Shown piece after piece: positions 5,484 to 6,697 of a stretch of DNA of 6,697 nucleotides (the first letter of the stretch is position 1; every line of letters starts with the position of its first letter). This DNA is from Lachnospiraceae bacterium UBA3287 (GTDB lineage: Bacteria > Bacillota > Clostridia > Lachnospirales > Lachnospiraceae): NCBI GenBank assembly GCA_002362155.1, contig DETN01000051.1:1-6697 (forward strand), in the 5' to 3' direction. Position numbers and translations under genes: made by a program. A model generated the notes under the pieces. It made no database searches. It was not told the origin of the DNA and saw only the letters and a list, made by a program, of their open reading frames with translations.

Positions 5484-6697
5484 ATGAATAACAAGGAAAA
5501 AACTTATCTGAAGTGGTACAACAAGGTGGGCTACGGCTCCGGCGATATAGCGGGCAACGTGGTCTATGCCCTGCTTTCGGCTTTCGTCATGATCTTCCTG
5601 ACGGATACCGTAGGCATGAATGCGGGCATCGTAGGTACTCTGATCGCGGTTTCAAAGCTTTTTGACGGCGTCTCCGATATCTTCTTCGGGTCCCTGATCG
5701 ACAAGACCCATACCAAGATGGGCAAGGCCAGACCCTGGATGCTCTACGGTTATTTCGGCTGCGCCCTCTGCCTGGTGGCTATCTTCTGCATTCCTGCGGA
5801 TATCAGCCCCACGGCCCAGTACGCATGGTTCTTTATTGCCTATACCATGCTGAATGCAGGCTTCTATACGGCCAACAACATTGCCTATTCCGCACTGACC
5901 GCTCTGGTCACCAAGAACAACCATGAAAGAGTGGAGATGGGCTCCATCCGTTTCATGTTCGCCTTCGGTACCAGCATGCTGATCCAGACCATTACTGTGG
6001 GCATGGTGGCTTATTTCGGCGGCGGCGCAGGTGCATGGCGGACCGTGGCCATCATCTATTCCATCGTGGGCTTGATCTCCAATACCCTGTCCGTTCTGTC
6101 CGTCAGAGAGCTTTCTCCCGAAGAACTCGCAGAAGGAGAGGAAGTAAAGCACCAGCAGGGAGAAGAGGAGAAGTATTCTCTGCTGGACGCCTTCGGTCTG
6201 CTGATCCGCAACAAATATTATCTGATGATCTGTGCATCCTATATCCTGATGCAGATCTACTCCGCAACTCTCAACATGGGCATATACTACATGACCTATG
6301 TCCTGAAGAACGCCAACCTGCTGGGCGTATTCTCCTGGGCCATCAACATCCCCATGATCGTGGGCCTGCTCTTTACCCCTACCCTGGTGGCCAAATGGGG
6401 CGGCATGTATAAGCTGAATCTGACAGGCTATACCATCGGCACCCTGGGACGTCTGGGCGTCGTGATCGCCGGCTATATGGGATCCGTACCCCTGATGCTG
6501 GCCTGCACGGCCATCGCCGCCATCGGCATGAGCCCTCTGCAGGGAGATATGAACGCTCTGATCGCCACCTGCTCCGAATACACCTTCCTGACCAGCGGCA
6601 AGCGTGTGGACGGCACCATGTACTCCTGCACATCCCTGGGAACCAAGCTGGGCGGCGGCATCGGTACCGCTCTGGCCGGCTGGCTTCTGGCATTATC
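5484..6697 (+). CDS. GPH-family sugar:cation symporter (MFS), 3' end missing
   Basis: This inner-membrane transporter likely imports a beta-galactoside together with a cation for the enzyme encoded just upstream. The frame is open from the ATG at 5484 to the window edge, giving 404 residues of an expected 450-500. AGGGGG lies 10 nt before the start. The N-terminus reads YGSGDIAGN, with Asp21 in the place of MelB Asp19. FDGVSDIFFG carries Asp61 and Asp65, matching the cation-site pair Asp55 and Asp59 of MelB. Then comes the loop LIDKTHTKMGKARPWML, typical of the family. About eleven hydrophobic segments are visible, with a charged cytoplasmic loop (about 207-242) between the two halves. GKRVDGTMYSCTSLGTKLGG (372-391) is the family's late motif before the last helices. 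Whether a C-terminal EIIA-like domain, as in LacS, follows cannot be seen. The family is secure; substrate is inferred from the operon. Confidence 0.93.
   Translation, partial: MNNKEKTYLKWYNKVGYGSGDIAGNVVYALLSAFVMIFLTDTVGMNAGIVGTLIAVSKLFDGVSDIFFGSLIDKTHTKMGKARPWMLYGYFGCALCLVAIFCIPADISPTAQYAWFFIAYTMLNAGFYTANNIAYSALTALVTKNNHERVEMGSIRFMFAFGTSMLIQTITVGMVAYFGGGAGAWRTVAIIYSIVGLISNTLSVLSVRELSPEELAEGEEVKHQQGEEEKYSLLDAFGLLIRNKYYLMICASYILMQIYSATLNMGIYYMTYVLKNANLLGVFSWAINIPMIVGLLFTPTLVAKWGGMYKLNLTGYTIGTLGRLGVVIAGYMGSVPLMLACTAIAAIGMSPLQGDMNALIATCSEYTFLTSGKRVDGTMYSCTSLGTKLGGGIGTALAGWLLAL

Overview
The window looks like chromosomal DNA of a gut-type Bacillota (Clostridia, perhaps Lachnospiraceae-like). This rests on protein flavour (a LacZ-type GH2 enzyme starting MIVPRLYEDL, a GPH-type sugar transporter, an AraC regulator), strong purine-rich Shine-Dalgarno sequences, a TTG start, and moderately GC-rich genes set in AT-richer spacers. 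The taxonomic call is inference; no marker gene settles it.

Left part, 1-1177, has no convincing protein gene. It opens with a complete tRNA-Gly(CCC) at 46-118. After that comes a stretch with no recognisable gene, then a striking cluster of six related 22-23 bp repeats: three in one orientation (about 370-431) facing three in the other (556-621). They flank a 124 bp core that carries an 18 bp palindrome. This resembles the multi-site ends of IS21-, Tn7- or Mu-type DDE transposons and may be a small non-autonomous element or remnant. A 7 bp hairpin and a textbook intrinsic terminator (725-765, + strand) follow, with no visible gene for them to serve. The next roughly 330 bp are AT-rich and contain only short dyads.

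Right part, 1100-6697, is a compact galactoside-use locus. A minus-strand AraC-family regulator (1178-2110, with its own terminator at 1100-1143) is divergent from a plus-strand operon. That operon encodes a full-length cytoplasmic beta-galactosidase of 1023 residues (2368-5439) and, 44 bp downstream, a GPH-family sugar:cation symporter that runs off the window edge (5484-6697). The likely scheme is that the symporter imports a beta-galactoside, the GH2 enzyme hydrolyses it, and the AraC protein senses a sugar and controls the shared 257 bp divergent spacer. This locus type is well known. The less explained signals are the inverted repeat cluster, the orphan hairpin-terminator, and the two possible starts of the beta-galactosidase.
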